Below are positions 1 to 13,042 of a stretch of 64,000 nucleotides of DNA, piece after piece. The stretch is taken from contig JAVKOQ010000113.1 of NCBI GenBank assembly GCA_031835245.1, positions 62,001-126,000 of the forward strand, given 5' to 3'. Both the position numbers and the translations under genes were made by a program. Every line of letters begins with the position of its first letter. The first letter of the stretch is position 1. The DNA comes from Balamuthia mandrillaris. Its lineage: Eukaryota > Discosea > Longamoebia > Balamuthiidae. The notes beneath the pieces are model-generated. The model was not told the DNA's origin. It did no database searches and saw only the letters and a program-made list of their open reading frames with translations.

Positions 1-474
1 AGCTTCCTTAATGCCGTGGTGCTGACATCCTCTGTTTCCTAAAACCACAAGATCTCCCAGGACGACTCGATTCATTCCTTTCCTACCACCGCATTATCTC
101 CCAGGACGACCCGAATCGTAGATCAACCCCTACTACTACTTGAGGGAACCAGACAAAAAAAATAGAGAGAGAGAGGAGGCGAGCCCTTTTTTATTTTGCT
201 GTGTGGTTTGGGTGGCCGCTTTGCTTCTCTCTTCTTCTTCTTTTTTTTTGCATGCGTGACAGCTCCTTGTGTTGTTCTCGGTAGCCGCCGGTACGCACGC
301 ACGCACTTAACAACAACGACAAGCTTCCCCCTTGCTTCCACTTGAGCTTTTTTTTTTATTGGTTTTGCCGGTATTGTTTTTTTTTTCTCTCTCTCCTTTC
401 TTTCCCGCTCCACTTTTGTTGATTATTTTTTTTTTAACAAATTCATCGCGTGATCTTTTTTTTTTTTGGGGTCG
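1..474. other. Upstream flank of the ARID gene with a short direct repeat
   Basis: No gene is supported here. A sequence of about 23 bases beginning ATCTCCCAGGACGAC occurs at 52-75 and again, with two changes, at 95-117. From about 230 to 470 the strand is T-rich with several runs of 8 or more T. This probably holds the promoter and 5' leader of the plus-strand ARID gene, but no clear core promoter motif was seen. Confidence 0.4.
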
Positions 475-844
475 ATGAGAAAACAGATTGAACCACGTGA
501 AAAAAAAAACAACAGGGAAAAAAGAATGACAACAAAGAAACGCAAGGCCGCCAGCATGTTGTCGGAGCAGCAGCACCAACAACAGGGCAGCGAGGAGGAG
601 GAGCCACAACCACCACCAGAACGACCGCAGCCCCATAACCACCACACCCACAGCGACCAGAAGGAGAAGGAGAAGGAGAAGGAGGAGGCGAGAGGGACGG
701 GGCGGTTCGCTGTCTCCCCGCTCCACTCCACGCTGACCGTCCCTGAGGACGAGCACGCCTTTAAAGCCCACTTGAACGAGTTTATGGAAGGGAGAGGGTA
801 TAGTCTTTGTGTGTTTTGTTTTGTGTCGTCTCTCTCCTCTTTCT

Positions 845-879
<35 letters not shown>

Positions 880-1624
880 ACAAACCAAATATAAATAGAA
901 CACCACTGGGACGAGTGCCTCAGCTCGGTCACCGAGAAGTGGACCTGTTCGTGCTCTATCGCGAAGTGGTGAAGCGGGGCGGCTTGGAGGCGGTCGTCAA
1001 GAACAAGTGCTGGAAGGAAATAGCCAGCGTGTTCCGCTTCCCAAAGACCTGCACCAATGCCGGCTACACCCTTCGCATACACTACCTGCGTTATCTCTAT
1101 GCCTATGAGCAACGCTTCTTCTTTGGCAATCTGGAGGAATGCTATGTCGATGACAATGCCTTTCTTCGCCCCAAACGCAGCTCTGCGAGGAGTTAGTCCC
1201 CTTTCCTTTCTTGGCTTCTGTTTTCCCACTTCTCTCGTCTCGTTCTTCTGTTCTTCTGTTCTCTTCTTTTTGCTCTCTTCTCACGTTTATCCTTTTTTTC
1301 TTCCCTAAAAACTATATAGTGGCTCAAGAGTCATCTACTTTGCCAACTTCCTCACCCGCTTCTTCTTCGTTGTACAATAACTATTCTGACATCCCAACTC
1401 GTCGCCGTAGCGCCATGCGACGAGGAACATTGGCTTCTCGAAACAGCTCATCCACCTCCCTTGGAGGTGGCAGCATCATGACTGGTCCCTCAACCATGAT
1501 GATGGGAAGCTTAAACGGCGCCGCTGGTCATTCTTTTGTTGATGCTGCCCCGCCCTCTCATCTTCAAGGTTTTTCTTTCTTGTTACTTCTTTCTTTGTTG
1601 ATTTCTTTCAAGCTCTTTGTTTTT

Positions 1625-1666
<42 letters not shown>

Positions 1667-3387
1667 TCTCTTCAAATAATAACGAATTGTTAACATCATT
1701 CAGACTATAATCGAACACCACTTCCGAAGACTTCACGAAGACTTCAAGAAGAGGCCCACAAGTACCCCAATCATCACCTCCACAAACTTTTGGTGCTCAG
1801 CCTGGAGGCCAAAGTGCCAAGACAAGTGAGATGGAGCCTCGACGTTCTCTCTGTTCTCTCCTACGAAGAGCAGCTCAACTTGAACTCTCCCGCTCTGTCG
1901 GGACTCATCGATGCTCTCTTGTCTCATTCCAGCAACTATTTCAAGCACTTTCTCTTTTGTTCCTCATCATCACCCGAAAACAATCACTATTCACCTTCTT
2001 CGTCCTCCTCCTCTTCTAACAGCGACAGCAGCAACGACAACAACAACAGACTCAAAACAGCGACAAAATATGAGAACAAAGCAAAACAAATATCTGAAAT
2101 ATTTAGAAACTTGTCGTTCATGCCAGAGAATGAGAGCATTCTTAGCAAGCACGCTTTGTTCATGGAACAACTGTTGGACGTACTTTCGTTGTTTGCCAAT
2201 CCTTTAACAACTGCTTCACCATCTTCACCTTCTTCTTTCCTAGCTTCTTCCGCTTCTTCAGCTGCTTTTGCTTCCTTTTCTCATTCCTTTTTTACCCCCA
2301 AACTCCAATCTTCATCTTCATCGTCAATTTGTCCGTTTGAGACGTTTGAACGGAAAAAGTTCTTTTGTTTGAACGCGTTGGAGACTTTTGCCAACATTGC
2401 GCACTTTGTGTCTCTCAACAAGCCCACCGTTGCTGAGCGGTGCCTTCCTACCCTTACGTTCTTCCTTGATGACCCTCAAGAGGTATAATTTTCCTCATCT
2501 TTGTGTTTTATGCAACTCTTCGCTCTTCTTCCCTTTCCTTATTTACTCTTCTCTTCTGACTTTCTTTCCGTATGATCAAAAAGGCAGTGGTATGGGCAGT
2601 ATTGGAAACCTTGTCCAAGTTAACAGCTGATGCAGAACACGACAGATACTTTGACAGCATCGAAGACAATTTCTACGACAAGTTAGGTCTTTTGCTTTGT
2701 AAACATGACCCAATTGCTAAACGAGACCGATACAACGAAGATGAAGATGAAGATGATGAAGCGGACGAACAAGAAGATGATGACGAGGAAGAAGATGAAT
2801 GTAACAGCATATTGGAGGTGAAGAGTTTAGTGATGGAGATCCTTCACAATCTCTCCAAGTTTGGTTCGTCAACGACGAGAATACGTCTCGCCAATCACTC
2901 TCCCCTATTCAAACGACTTTTGGCGTTGCTTCATATCTCCACGGAACAACCTCAACAAAACAAAATGGAGGAAGACGAAGAAAGCGAAGAAGAGGACGAT
3001 GACGATGAAGAAAACGACGAAGAAGAAGAGGTGGAAGAAAATGGTGTACGAATAGTGGAACATAAGTCGAAGAAAAAACGAAAGAAGAGTGAAGAGATGG
3101 ACGAAAACGATAAGAACGACGAGAAGAAGGACCAACTTCGGTTCAAGATAGCAAAGAAAGCGGCCTTGACGCTCTCCAATCTCAGCCGAGAGAAGAAGAA
3201 CCAATTCCTCTTTCGCCTCCATCAATCCGAGTTGATGGCCATCGTTTATCCGGACGACGAGGACGGCGATGAAGACGGAGCAGCCAGCAACAACGACCAC
3301 AGGGGAAGCAGTCCGACGGTAAAGAAGATCGTGTTCAACTTTTTGTTGGATTTGGGCTATGTTTACGGCAGCTGCAACGAAAAGTGA
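475..3387 (+). CDS. ARID-domain protein with armadillo-like C-terminus, ARID2/Rsc9-like SWI/SNF subunit
   Basis: Five exons fit: 475-797, 899-1191, 1320-1568, 1704-2482 and 2584-3387, giving about 815 residues with all phases consistent. The N-terminus is Lys/Gln/Glu-rich. An ARID DNA-binding domain follows at about residues 95-190, with the family signatures FMEGRGTPL, DLFVLYREVVKRGG, WKEIA and YLRYLYAYE. After a low-complexity Ser/Gly region come helical armadillo-like segments (LVLSLEAKVP, RNLSFMPENE, VVWAVLETLSKL), interrupted by acidic tracts. In the family these proteins are subunits of PBAF/RSC chromatin remodellers in the nucleus. ARID followed by this type of segment resembles ARID2/Rsc9 most; ARID1/BAF250 is the alternative. 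The start is ATG 475, with ATG 526 also possible. Introns carry (CT)n runs. Confidence 0.85.
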
Positions 3388-3727
3388 AGCTGGAACGAGG
3401 AACGAAAAAAAACAAGAGCAACAGCGGGTTAGATCTTCTCTTCATTCATTGTTTCTTTGAAGGAGGCAATAATGAAGCCAAGAAGAAGAAGAAGAAGAAG
3501 AAGAAGAACAAGAACAAACAAGAAGCGGAAGTGAAGGAGAAGAACAGCTAGCAGCAAGGGTCTTATCCGCTGAGGACATCTTTTTCGTGCTCTTTCTAGA
3601 TAATAGGTTGTAAAATTTACGGCCATTCCAAACATATTACCATACTATGATACTAGCTAATACATACCTATGAGGTTGATGAGGTAACGTTATAGCTATA
3701 AAGAAATAAAGAGAAGAAGAGTGTGTG
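3388..3727. other. Intergenic stretch with a GAA run
   Basis: No gene seen. A short (GAA)n run lies at about 3482-3510, shortly after the stop of the ARID gene. The remainder is AT-rich and probably holds the 3' end of that gene and the promoter of the next plus-strand gene. Confidence 0.4.
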
Positions 3728-4711
3728 ATGGAGAGAAGAAGACAGAAGAAACGAAGAAGGGTCGACGCGGAGGTGTTGTTTATACATGGTCTGGAAAGCG
3801 GACCCAACGGATGCAAAGTCATCGTACTCCGCAAGGAAGAAAAACGACGACTCCGCAAATTAGAAGAAGCTTACCGACTCCTCGACAAAACCAGCCACGA
3901 AGGTGAAGAGGAGGAGGAAGAAGAAGACTTTTGTTTCCGTTTTACCGTTCCCAACATGCACATGTCAGTGTGGAGTTTGGACCGACGCAACTCCATTGTG
4001 CGTCAACTTCTTCTTCTTCCCGAATTCCTGGTCACCATAGCGGCCGCCGGCTTCTTCCTATTTGCTTGCGCACAATGGCTCCGCCCTCTTTCGTTCTTCT
4101 GGGCCGCATTCTTGTTGACGCTGCTCCTGTTGGTCCTACTAGCTCGCGTCCAACGTTGGAAGAGCAAAGCCGTCGCCAGAAGCCTGGACGCCTGCGTGCG
4201 AGTTCAAGCAACAGCATTGCAAGAGATCATCGAAAGGAGCAAACAAGAAAACACAGGAGAGACCGGCAAGCAGAAGCAGATCGTTGTGATCGGTTCCAGT
4301 TGGGGAGGAGCAGTGGCTGCCCAGCTGCTGGTGAGAGGGCATTGGAGAGGACCGACTTTGCTCTTGGCTCCTGCCATCCAGAGAGTGCAGGACTTGATTG
4401 ACCCCAAGCAAACCCCTCTCTTGTTGCAGAGGTTGAGAGAGATTGCCAAGCAGCTGGACTCCCCGGTGGCCATTATGCACGCTCCCGAGGATGACACAAT
4501 ACCTTTTGTTCATTCAATGGCTTTGTGCAATGAAGGAGGAGAAGAAGGAGAGGGAGAAAACCCGACAAGACAAAAAGGGATCAGAATGATAACAGTGGAG
4601 GGAGGAGGACACGCTTTGAAGGAAGCAGCTGTGGACGGAAGCATTCGAAAGGAGATGGTGGCGTTGTTGTTGGCCACGAAGGTGATGTCTCAAAAAGAGG
4701 TTATTGAATAA
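3728..4711 (+). CDS. Alpha/beta hydrolase with an inserted membrane hairpin
   Basis: Intronless, 327 residues. The N-terminal strand VLFIHGLESGPNGCK resembles YqiA/lysophospholipase-type hydrolases and would form the oxyanion loop. The nucleophile elbow is GSSWGG (Ser about residue 197). The acid is probably in PEDDTIPF and the catalytic His in GGGHAL near the C-terminus, so the Ser-Asp-His triad is complete. Between the first strand and the nucleophile, at about residues 96-143, lie two hydrophobic segments (FLVTIAAAGFFLFACAQWL and SFFWAAFLLTLLLLVLLA) that look like a membrane hairpin. An esterase or lipase acting at a membrane is inferred; the substrate is unknown. A Glu run (about residues 60-68) and a second Glu/Gly patch are low-complexity insertions. 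Confidence 0.8.
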   Translation: MERRRQKKRRRVDAEVLFIHGLESGPNGCKVIVLRKEEKRRLRKLEEAYRLLDKTSHEGEEEEEEEDFCFRFTVPNMHMSVWSLDRRNSIVRQLLLLPEFLVTIAAAGFFLFACAQWLRPLSFFWAAFLLTLLLLVLLARVQRWKSKAVARSLDACVRVQATALQEIIERSKQENTGETGKQKQIVVIGSSWGGAVAAQLLVRGHWRGPTLLLAPAIQRVQDLIDPKQTPLLLQRLREIAKQLDSPVAIMHAPEDDTIPFVHSMALCNEGGEEGEGENPTRQKGIRMITVEGGGHALKEAAVDGSIRKEMVALLLATKVMSQKEVIE

Positions 4712-4781
4712 GGCGGCAATTCCTCTAACATTTGTTGAATACTCCAATTATTTATAGACAAAAAACAATTAAAAACAAAGA

Positions 4782-7700
4782 CTAACAATTCTCTTCCATT
4801 GCAGTCATGAGATAGACCACGTCCCTGTCTTGCAACAAAGGCAGATCTTCCTCGCGTATCTTGGCACCGTCCTTATCACGCACCACAACTGCCTGCTCGT
4901 TGCTGTGAACAAGACCCAGAGCTTTGTTGCCTCTCTCGAAAAGCTCTTGCATCGAAGTTGGCATCGGTACCCGTTTCCCTCCTCTTTGTTGATATTTGCG
5001 GCGAACGATGAGCTCCTTGACGAGAGAGGCGTCCGAGGCCACGTGGAGCTCTGCTTTTCTTTGCTGGGTTATTTCAGACACCAGCTTGAGCGCATTGTCT
5101 CTGTTGTGTTTCAAAGTGAGAAAAAATAAATAAAATAAAACAAAGAAAAAGGAGAGAGATAACAAACTTGATAGTGTTACAAGCAAGGTGAAGATACTCC
5201 GCATTGAAGAATCGAAATGGAGTATTCAGGAGATCATCCAAGAAATATTCGGAGTAAGCCAGTCGTGTCATCGCCATCTTGAGAGGTTTCTGTCCTTTGG
5301 CGCTGTTGACGAATCTGCTTTGTCCATACATTGCTGCTCCCATCAATACTCTATGCGCCTTTTGGTATGTGGGATGAGAACAAACACAGGAAGAATGGGA
5401 CAAAGAAAATAAAAAAAGGGAGCATATAAATAAAAAGAACTAACCATAAGAATGTGCTCAGCGGCTCTTCCAATAGCAGCGGCATCATCCCCTTTTCCAG
5501 CGGAAGAAGATGCTCCGCCTCCTGCTTTCCTATGAATCAACTTTTTGGTCTTCTGAATGATCCATGAATTCTTTTGCGTGGATGCCAGCTTCCTCAGTGT
5601 TGTTCTTGAGCGACCGTACCATTGCAAGAAAGTGACAGCCACGTTATGGTTCAACGCTTGATCCAGTTGTTCCGATGCACGTTCTCTTCGAGAGGAGGTA
5701 GAAGAACAGCCATAATGAGAGCCTGTAAAAGGATTGGAACAAACCCAACAAAAGTCGTATTGACATTTTGTGCATTTCATGTGATTGCAGCCGCCATTCT
5801 TTTGGATGCTCGCGTTGCATCTGGGGCAGTGTTTTGTATTTCCCTTTGGTTGTTTTGTTAGAGAAGAGAAAAGGGGAGAGCAGAGGGTGAAACTAAAATT
5901 TATCTACCTCGATCCATTTGATAGATAAGTCCTCATCATCAGAAATACGATCTCTGCCATAACGGTCGTAGAACCATTTGGCCTCCTCACAAGTTGCTGG
6001 AAAATGACATTCTTCGTGGCATGTGAAACACCAACTCTGTCCACAGTCGCAAATCACTCCAAGAGAGGCAGTTCGTTGTGATGCTGGACCCGTTTTCATC
6101 GGTGCTTCTATCACGTACTCGCATCTTAAACGCATTTAGGTAAAAGAGTTCGTTAGTTTGTCTTCTCTCATTCTCTCTTTTGCAACCTTCTCTGCTCGTC
6201 TACTTCTCCTCTCTCGTTTTGCTTCTTGAGGTTCAGTAAGAACACATACTTATTTCCCGGACACCAGGCCAAAGTTTCGTCATTGGTGACGACATTGGAG
6301 ACAGCAAATGTCACGTACTTGACAAACATTTCTCTTGAGATAAGAGAAGCAATCGTTACATGATCCACTATGTAGTTACACTGAAGAAAAGGACATCTGT
6401 GGTTGTTTTCATAAAGGTCAACAAAAGGAACACGAATCAAAGGAGAAAGAGAATTTGTGTAAAAAGAAAAGAAAAGAAGACAAGAACATGGAGACGAAGA
6501 AAGTAAACCTGATAGCATCAGTAGACCCGTCATTGATTTGAACTTGTAAGTATTGTGCATAGCAACCATTACAAAACCAATGATCTGCATGCGTTAAAGT
6601 GAGTTACAGCTTTAAGATACCAAAACGAAAAACGTACGGCACAGATTGAGAGCTGTCATTTTGGCCTCACAGGTCAGTTTCTGGTCACAAATGGCGCATC
6701 TTATCTTCGATCCAGCAACGACAACAGCTTGAGTGTTTTCCTTTTTGTTGTGTCCTGCTTTGTTCCTTCTGATGCCAGTTTCCTCAAACAACTGTTTCAT
6801 CGCATCCATCTAAATAGTATATGGGAATGTTTGATAGTTAAAAGAACGAGAGAAGCAAGAACCAGAGGAAAAGGTGAGAAGAAAATGCAATACCCAAAAT
6901 GAAGTTGTGTGCTGTTTTTGTTGCTCTTTCAACAGGCCAAGAAACCGTTGAGCAATTTCCTCCACGTTCCATTTGTAATGATGTAACATCACTCGCAGAA
7001 CCGCAGAAGAAAAGAACAATGCTCCATCTTCTTCTTCTCCTTTATCTTTCCTTTCGTCGCCTTTATCTTCAGCCATGATATGTCCACCAAAACGACAAAG
7101 AGTAGCTTCCATCTCCGCTTTTGCTTGTTCGATTTTCTCCATTTGAAGGCGAAGCACATCTTCTTTGCTCAGCACATTATACTTCCAACGAAACACTTGT
7201 TTCATCACTTCCATCTCATCTCCTCCTTCTCCCTCTCCTTCCTTTTCTTTGTTATTGTCGATATTAACTCTGATATTAGTTCCGCTGCGCCGAAGACGAA
7301 TGACCATCTTTCCTGTCGTTTTGTTATTGTTGTTGAGCAAAAGTTCATCACCTTGTTGTTGTGGATTGTTTGCGTTTGAAGCTTGTTTGCCTTTGCGTTT
7401 TTGTTGTTGCTCCATTTCAGCAAAGATGACTCGCTTGACTTTCTCGACTTTGTGAGTGGCTACTTGGCGCAACCATTCTTTTGCTATCTCCACTAAATGC
7501 AACACAAGACTTTCACCTGAATGTTTTTGTTTGTTACATAAAAAAGAGCCAACAAGAAACAAAAGAACCCAGAAAAGCGAAGCGACAAACAAACCAGTCA
7601 TTTTTGTCGTGAAGGCTTTAGCCTCTTCCTCTAATTTAGAGCGCAGCAAGGCATACTTCCTGTCACTAAGGCCAACGCTTAGACTGTCGCTTCTTACATC

Positions 7701-8172
7701 TATCGTTAGCGGTGGCTCCGCCAATGGATACTTGACACCAAAAACAAGCAACAAAGAAATGTGTGCTTTGAAGTGTTGTTAGAGAAGAACAAAGAAAGAA
7801 CACAGAAAGACAGCGAAATAGAGAGAAAGAGAGGTAGGGAGAGAGAGGTACGATGATAGTCGTGAATGCGAAGCAGCAGTAAAGTATCTTCTGATAACTC
7901 GTTGTCAATAGAGAGTTGTATCTTTAAGCGCCGAGGCAAAGACTGTCCCTCTTTTCGGTGAGAGAAAAAGGTAGAATGCAGAAGACAACAAAAAGAAAGG
8001 AAGAAAAAGCTTGAGCCGCCAAACAGAAGGAGGAAAGTAAGATGGAAGGGAGGCAGAGAGAGAGGGGAGAGACGGGAACCTTCTAACTGTTTGCCAAAGT
8101 AAGACCGTAATACATCAAGTTCCTCCTTTTGTAAACGAGCACATTCCTCTTTTATTGAGGTCAGGCAAAGAT

Positions 8173-8216
<44 letters not shown>

Positions 8217-9088
8217 AAAAGGATAGAACGGAAACCAAAAGGCAACGTGACAAAAAGATAGGCAACAAACCATAGAGTTCAGCAGGAAACATGCTCTCCG
8301 ATTCAGTTTCTTCCTCTTCCTTTCTCTTCTCGTCTGCTTGCTCTTCCACCTCTTCGTCACTGCTATCCTCATCCGCCAAAGCCAGCCACGCTCGTCTACG
8401 CTCTTCCCTTACTCGTTCCTCCTCCTCTTGCTTCTTCCTTTGCTCTTCTTCTTCCTCCTCCCTCGCTTTGCCCTTCGCTAGCTCGACCAAATAGGAGTCC
8501 TCATCCAAAAAGCACGAACTCTCATACGTTCTTCGAAGGACTTCAAAGTTTGTCTTTCTTCTCTTCTCCGCTTCTTCCGCTTCTTCTGGAGGTGAAGAAG
8601 CATCCATCAAATAAAACGTCGTTGAAGGCGAGGCTGACAGCAGCGTTTTCAAATGTGTCAAGCCATCGACTCTTGTTCCGTCTTCCGTCACGAGCCGAAA
8701 GCGTTTTCTCAGGTTGCTTCCTTCTTGATCATCATCATCATCATCTGTTGAGGAAGAGGACGAAGATTCATCAACGACAACAAACCCGAGTTTCGAGCAA
8801 GCGAGCCGCAAAAAGGCGTCAAACAGCTGTTCGTTGGCGGCGTCGTAGGCGGCCGCCGAGGCAAAGGACTGTTGGCGGGGAGAGAGCCGCGGCACAAGCA
8901 GAGCTTTGCCCCATTTCGTACTTCCCAATCGAAACACGGTCACCTTTTTTTTTTTTGATGTTTGTTTTATTTTTTGATGAGGACAAGAAAGAGAGAAAGA
9001 GAGAGAGGGAGGAGTTTGTTACTCGTTGACGAGAGGCCTCTTCGGCTCTCGATCGGCGGACGATGCGGCCTGCTTCTTTTTCTTCCAT
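4782..9088 (-). CDS. Ariadne-type RBR E3 ubiquitin ligase with CIDE-N-like, RWD and C-terminal ubiquitin-like domains
   Basis: Thirteen exons fit with all phases consistent: 9088-9023, 8943-8271, 8148-8080, 7950-7852, 7765-7595, 7516-6894, 6809-6638, 6584-6509, 6396-6250, 6124-5908, 5843-5445, 5358-5168, 5100-4782; about 1073 residues. Residues 22-140 resemble a CIDE-N fold (VTVFRLGSTKWGKALLV, ACSKLGF, RLVTEDGTRVD, TTFYLMD). A Glu/Arg coiled linker leads to an RWD domain at about 247-370 with the typical YPLAEPPL motif. RING1 starts near residue 604 (CAIC, CHHWFCNGC, CPFLQC), then IBR (WCPG, CDCGQSWCFTC) and RING2/Rcat (CPRC, GGCNHMKC, FCWVC). In the family the Cys of GGCNHM carries ubiquitin as a thioester. 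An Ariadne-like helical region follows, and the last 90 residues look ubiquitin-like (LLQDRDVVYLM). The first exon is chosen because GTG 8943 follows an acceptor and is not an ATG. The start lies 51 bases from the ALKBH7 stop. Confidence 0.85.
8168..8214. repeat. (GA)n microsatellite in an intron of the RBR ligase
   Basis: About 45 bases of near-perfect GA dinucleotide lie in the intron between 8270 and 8149. On the sense (minus) strand this is a CT tract. Confidence 0.85.
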
Positions 9089-9139
9089 CACTCCCTTTTG
9101 TTTTCTTTCTTTCTTTTTGTTTCGTCGGTCGTTTTATAG

Positions 9140-10399
9140 CTATGGAGAAGAAGAAGAAGAAGAAGAAGAAGAAGAAGAAGAAGAAGAAGAAGAAGAAGAA
9201 GAAGAAGAAGAACAAGAAGAAGATGAAGAAGAAGAAGAACGTAAGGAAGGAGGGATGAGGTCGGGGGCAAAGTCCCTGAAGATGATGGAGATGCGGCGCT
9301 CTCGTCTCACTTTGACCCCCTTTGTTTGCTCGTCTTCCACCAAGCCGTTGTTCAAGTAGAACTGAGAGCGAGAGGCAGAATGGGAGGTGGAGGAGGGCAG
9401 GAAGAGCTGTTCTCCGGCGGCGATGCCATGGCCCCACTCGTACCGTGCTGATGCACTGGATGGTCGGTGGTTTGTTCCATAGAGAGAAATGGAGGATGGA
9501 GGAGGAAGGCATGAGAAAGAAGAGCAGCGGTGAAGAATGAAGGGGTGAATGAGTGAAGCATGCCCAAAAAGACGAATGCAGAGCGATGGAAACAACCTAC
9601 CTCAACACATAAAACGACCGCGGTGGCAGCAACATCCTCACCTCCACCCCCTCCTCCTTGCCTTTCTCCTCCTTCTCCTCCCTCTCTTTCTCCTTCTCCT
9701 CCAAGCGTAGCGTCATGACGCATGGCGACAGCAAGGACAGCCCCGCCACGAGCCCGCCGGAGAACTTGACGCTGTCCACATGGCTTCTCATGCGGCCCCT
9801 CTGGTGCAGGTCCAGCACGTGGACGTGCGGGAAGAGCGGCGGCGGCTGCTCCTCGCCGGGGGCGGCGGGGAAGCGCAGCCATCGCTCGCTCAGCCGCTGC
9901 AGCGTGGCGCGGTTGGCGGGGGCGAACCGGTGGAGGGAGCGCTCGGTCTCGCGGTAGTCCGCTATGACGTCGTCCCAGTGGTCGGTGGCGTAGGGCTTGG
10001 CGCGGAGAAGGGGGTCCAGCTCCTGCACCAGGGCAGCGTGCTCTTCTGTGATGAGTTTTTTTGTGTGGGTAAAGCGAAGCGGAAACCACAAACAAACAAA
10101 CCTGGAGTGATGGCGTTGGGGATGAGGCGAAGGCCACGAAGACGGGAGCCTAAACACCGGTGAGGGTCATCGATGAGATGCTCGGCGCCGTCCACAAGCA
10201 CCACGTCCTCGAAACTTCCTTTGTCGTGTGTGGCTGCTGAGGAAATTTCGAATGTGGCGTATCCTCGCTGCTCGGGTAGTGAGAGCTTGCGTGCATGCGC
10301 TTTGCCATCAGCGGCGCGATAGGAGAGCGAGCACACCCGAAGAAGGCGGCCCTCGCTGCTCGGTCGTGACTCGAACCACCACCCCCAACGTCGTTTCAT
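9140..10399 (-). CDS. ALKBH7: ALKBH7-like 2-oxoglutarate/Fe(II) dioxygenase, probably mitochondrial
   Basis: Three exons: 10399-10102, 10045-9601 and 9455-9140; 352 residues. The sequence follows ALKBH7 closely: HAALVQELDPLLRAKPY, TDHWDDVIADYRETERS, HVHVLDLHQRG, then SHVDSVKF holding the iron-binding H-x-D, GLSLLSPCVM, ARYEWGHGI with the distal His, and RRERRISIIFR with the Arg that binds 2-oxoglutarate. The first 50 residues are rich in Arg, Trp and Ser with few acids, fitting a mitochondrial presequence. In animals ALKBH7 acts in the mitochondrial matrix; its substrate here is unknown. The C-terminus is unusual: after IPPSLR the frame runs through the (GAA)n microsatellite at 9145-9238 and encodes about 34 residues, almost all Ser, before the stop. 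Confidence 0.9.
9145..9238. repeat. (GAA)n microsatellite encoding the poly-Ser end of ALKBH7
   Basis: About 94 bases of GAA with a few AAC/ATG interruptions. It lies inside the last ALKBH7 exon and is read as TCT/TTC-type codons, mostly Ser, on the minus strand. The tract also sits just upstream of the RBR gene start. Confidence 0.9.
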
Positions 10400-10429
10400 C
10401 TTCTACTTGGTTTGTTGGGGGTTCATTTT

Positions 10430-10669
10430 TCGTGACGACCCGAAATTTTTTCGCGTCGTCGTGAACAGCAGAGGAGACGAGATAGGAGAAGAGATAGGAT
10501 AAGAGAGAGGAGATGGGAGAGGAGATGAGAGAGGAGATGAGAGAGGAGAGAAGAGAGAAGAGAAGAGAGAGCAGAGAGCAGAGCGAGAACAGCGGAGAGA
10601 ATGGAGGAGAGAGGAGAGCACGAGAGAGGAGTGGAGGAGAATAGAGGATGAGAGCTGAGAGAATGGAGG

Positions 10670-10706
<37 letters not shown>

Positions 10707-11167
10707 ACGGAGAGAAAGTACGAACAAGAGAATGAGAGGAGAGAGAATGGGATGGAAGAGAGGAGGTGGAAGAACGGAAAATAGAGGTTGAGAAGTGAGA
10801 GAGAATGGAGGAGCGCGAGAGAAACGAGGAAATGAGAGGGGGGAGGAGGGGAGAGAGTGAGTAAGAAACGGAGAAGAACGAACAAGGAACTGGAATACAT
10901 ATTTTTTTAAAAGAGAGGATCAGAAAAGAAAAAAAAACAGAAGAGAGAGAGAGAGAAAAAAAATGGTGACCGAGAGGTGGGCGGAAGGAAGGAGCGCTAC
11001 ATAGGAAGGGGGTGGGTCTGGAGATACTTTCCTCTTCTTCTTTCTCGTCTGAAATACGTGCACTCTGCAAATTCATCCCACTGTTATTGTGTCCCTCCTT
11101 CTTTCACTTCCTTCATCCTCCACATCCTTTTGTTTGTGGTCGTTGTTGTTGATGTTTGTCTTTTGTT
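10430..11167. repeat. Long purine-rich GA/GGAGA region between ALKBH7 and the AGC kinase
   Basis: From about 10470 to 10960 the plus strand is almost purely purine, made of imperfect GAGAG, GAGGA and AGAGAA units with a clean (GA)n core at about 10672-10701. The remaining 11000-11167 is mixed, with no supported gene. Open frames here only translate the repeat (Ser/Leu-rich) and were not called. The region should hold the ALKBH7 promoter and the 3' end of the kinase. Confidence 0.75.
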
Positions 11168-13042
<1,875 letters not shown>

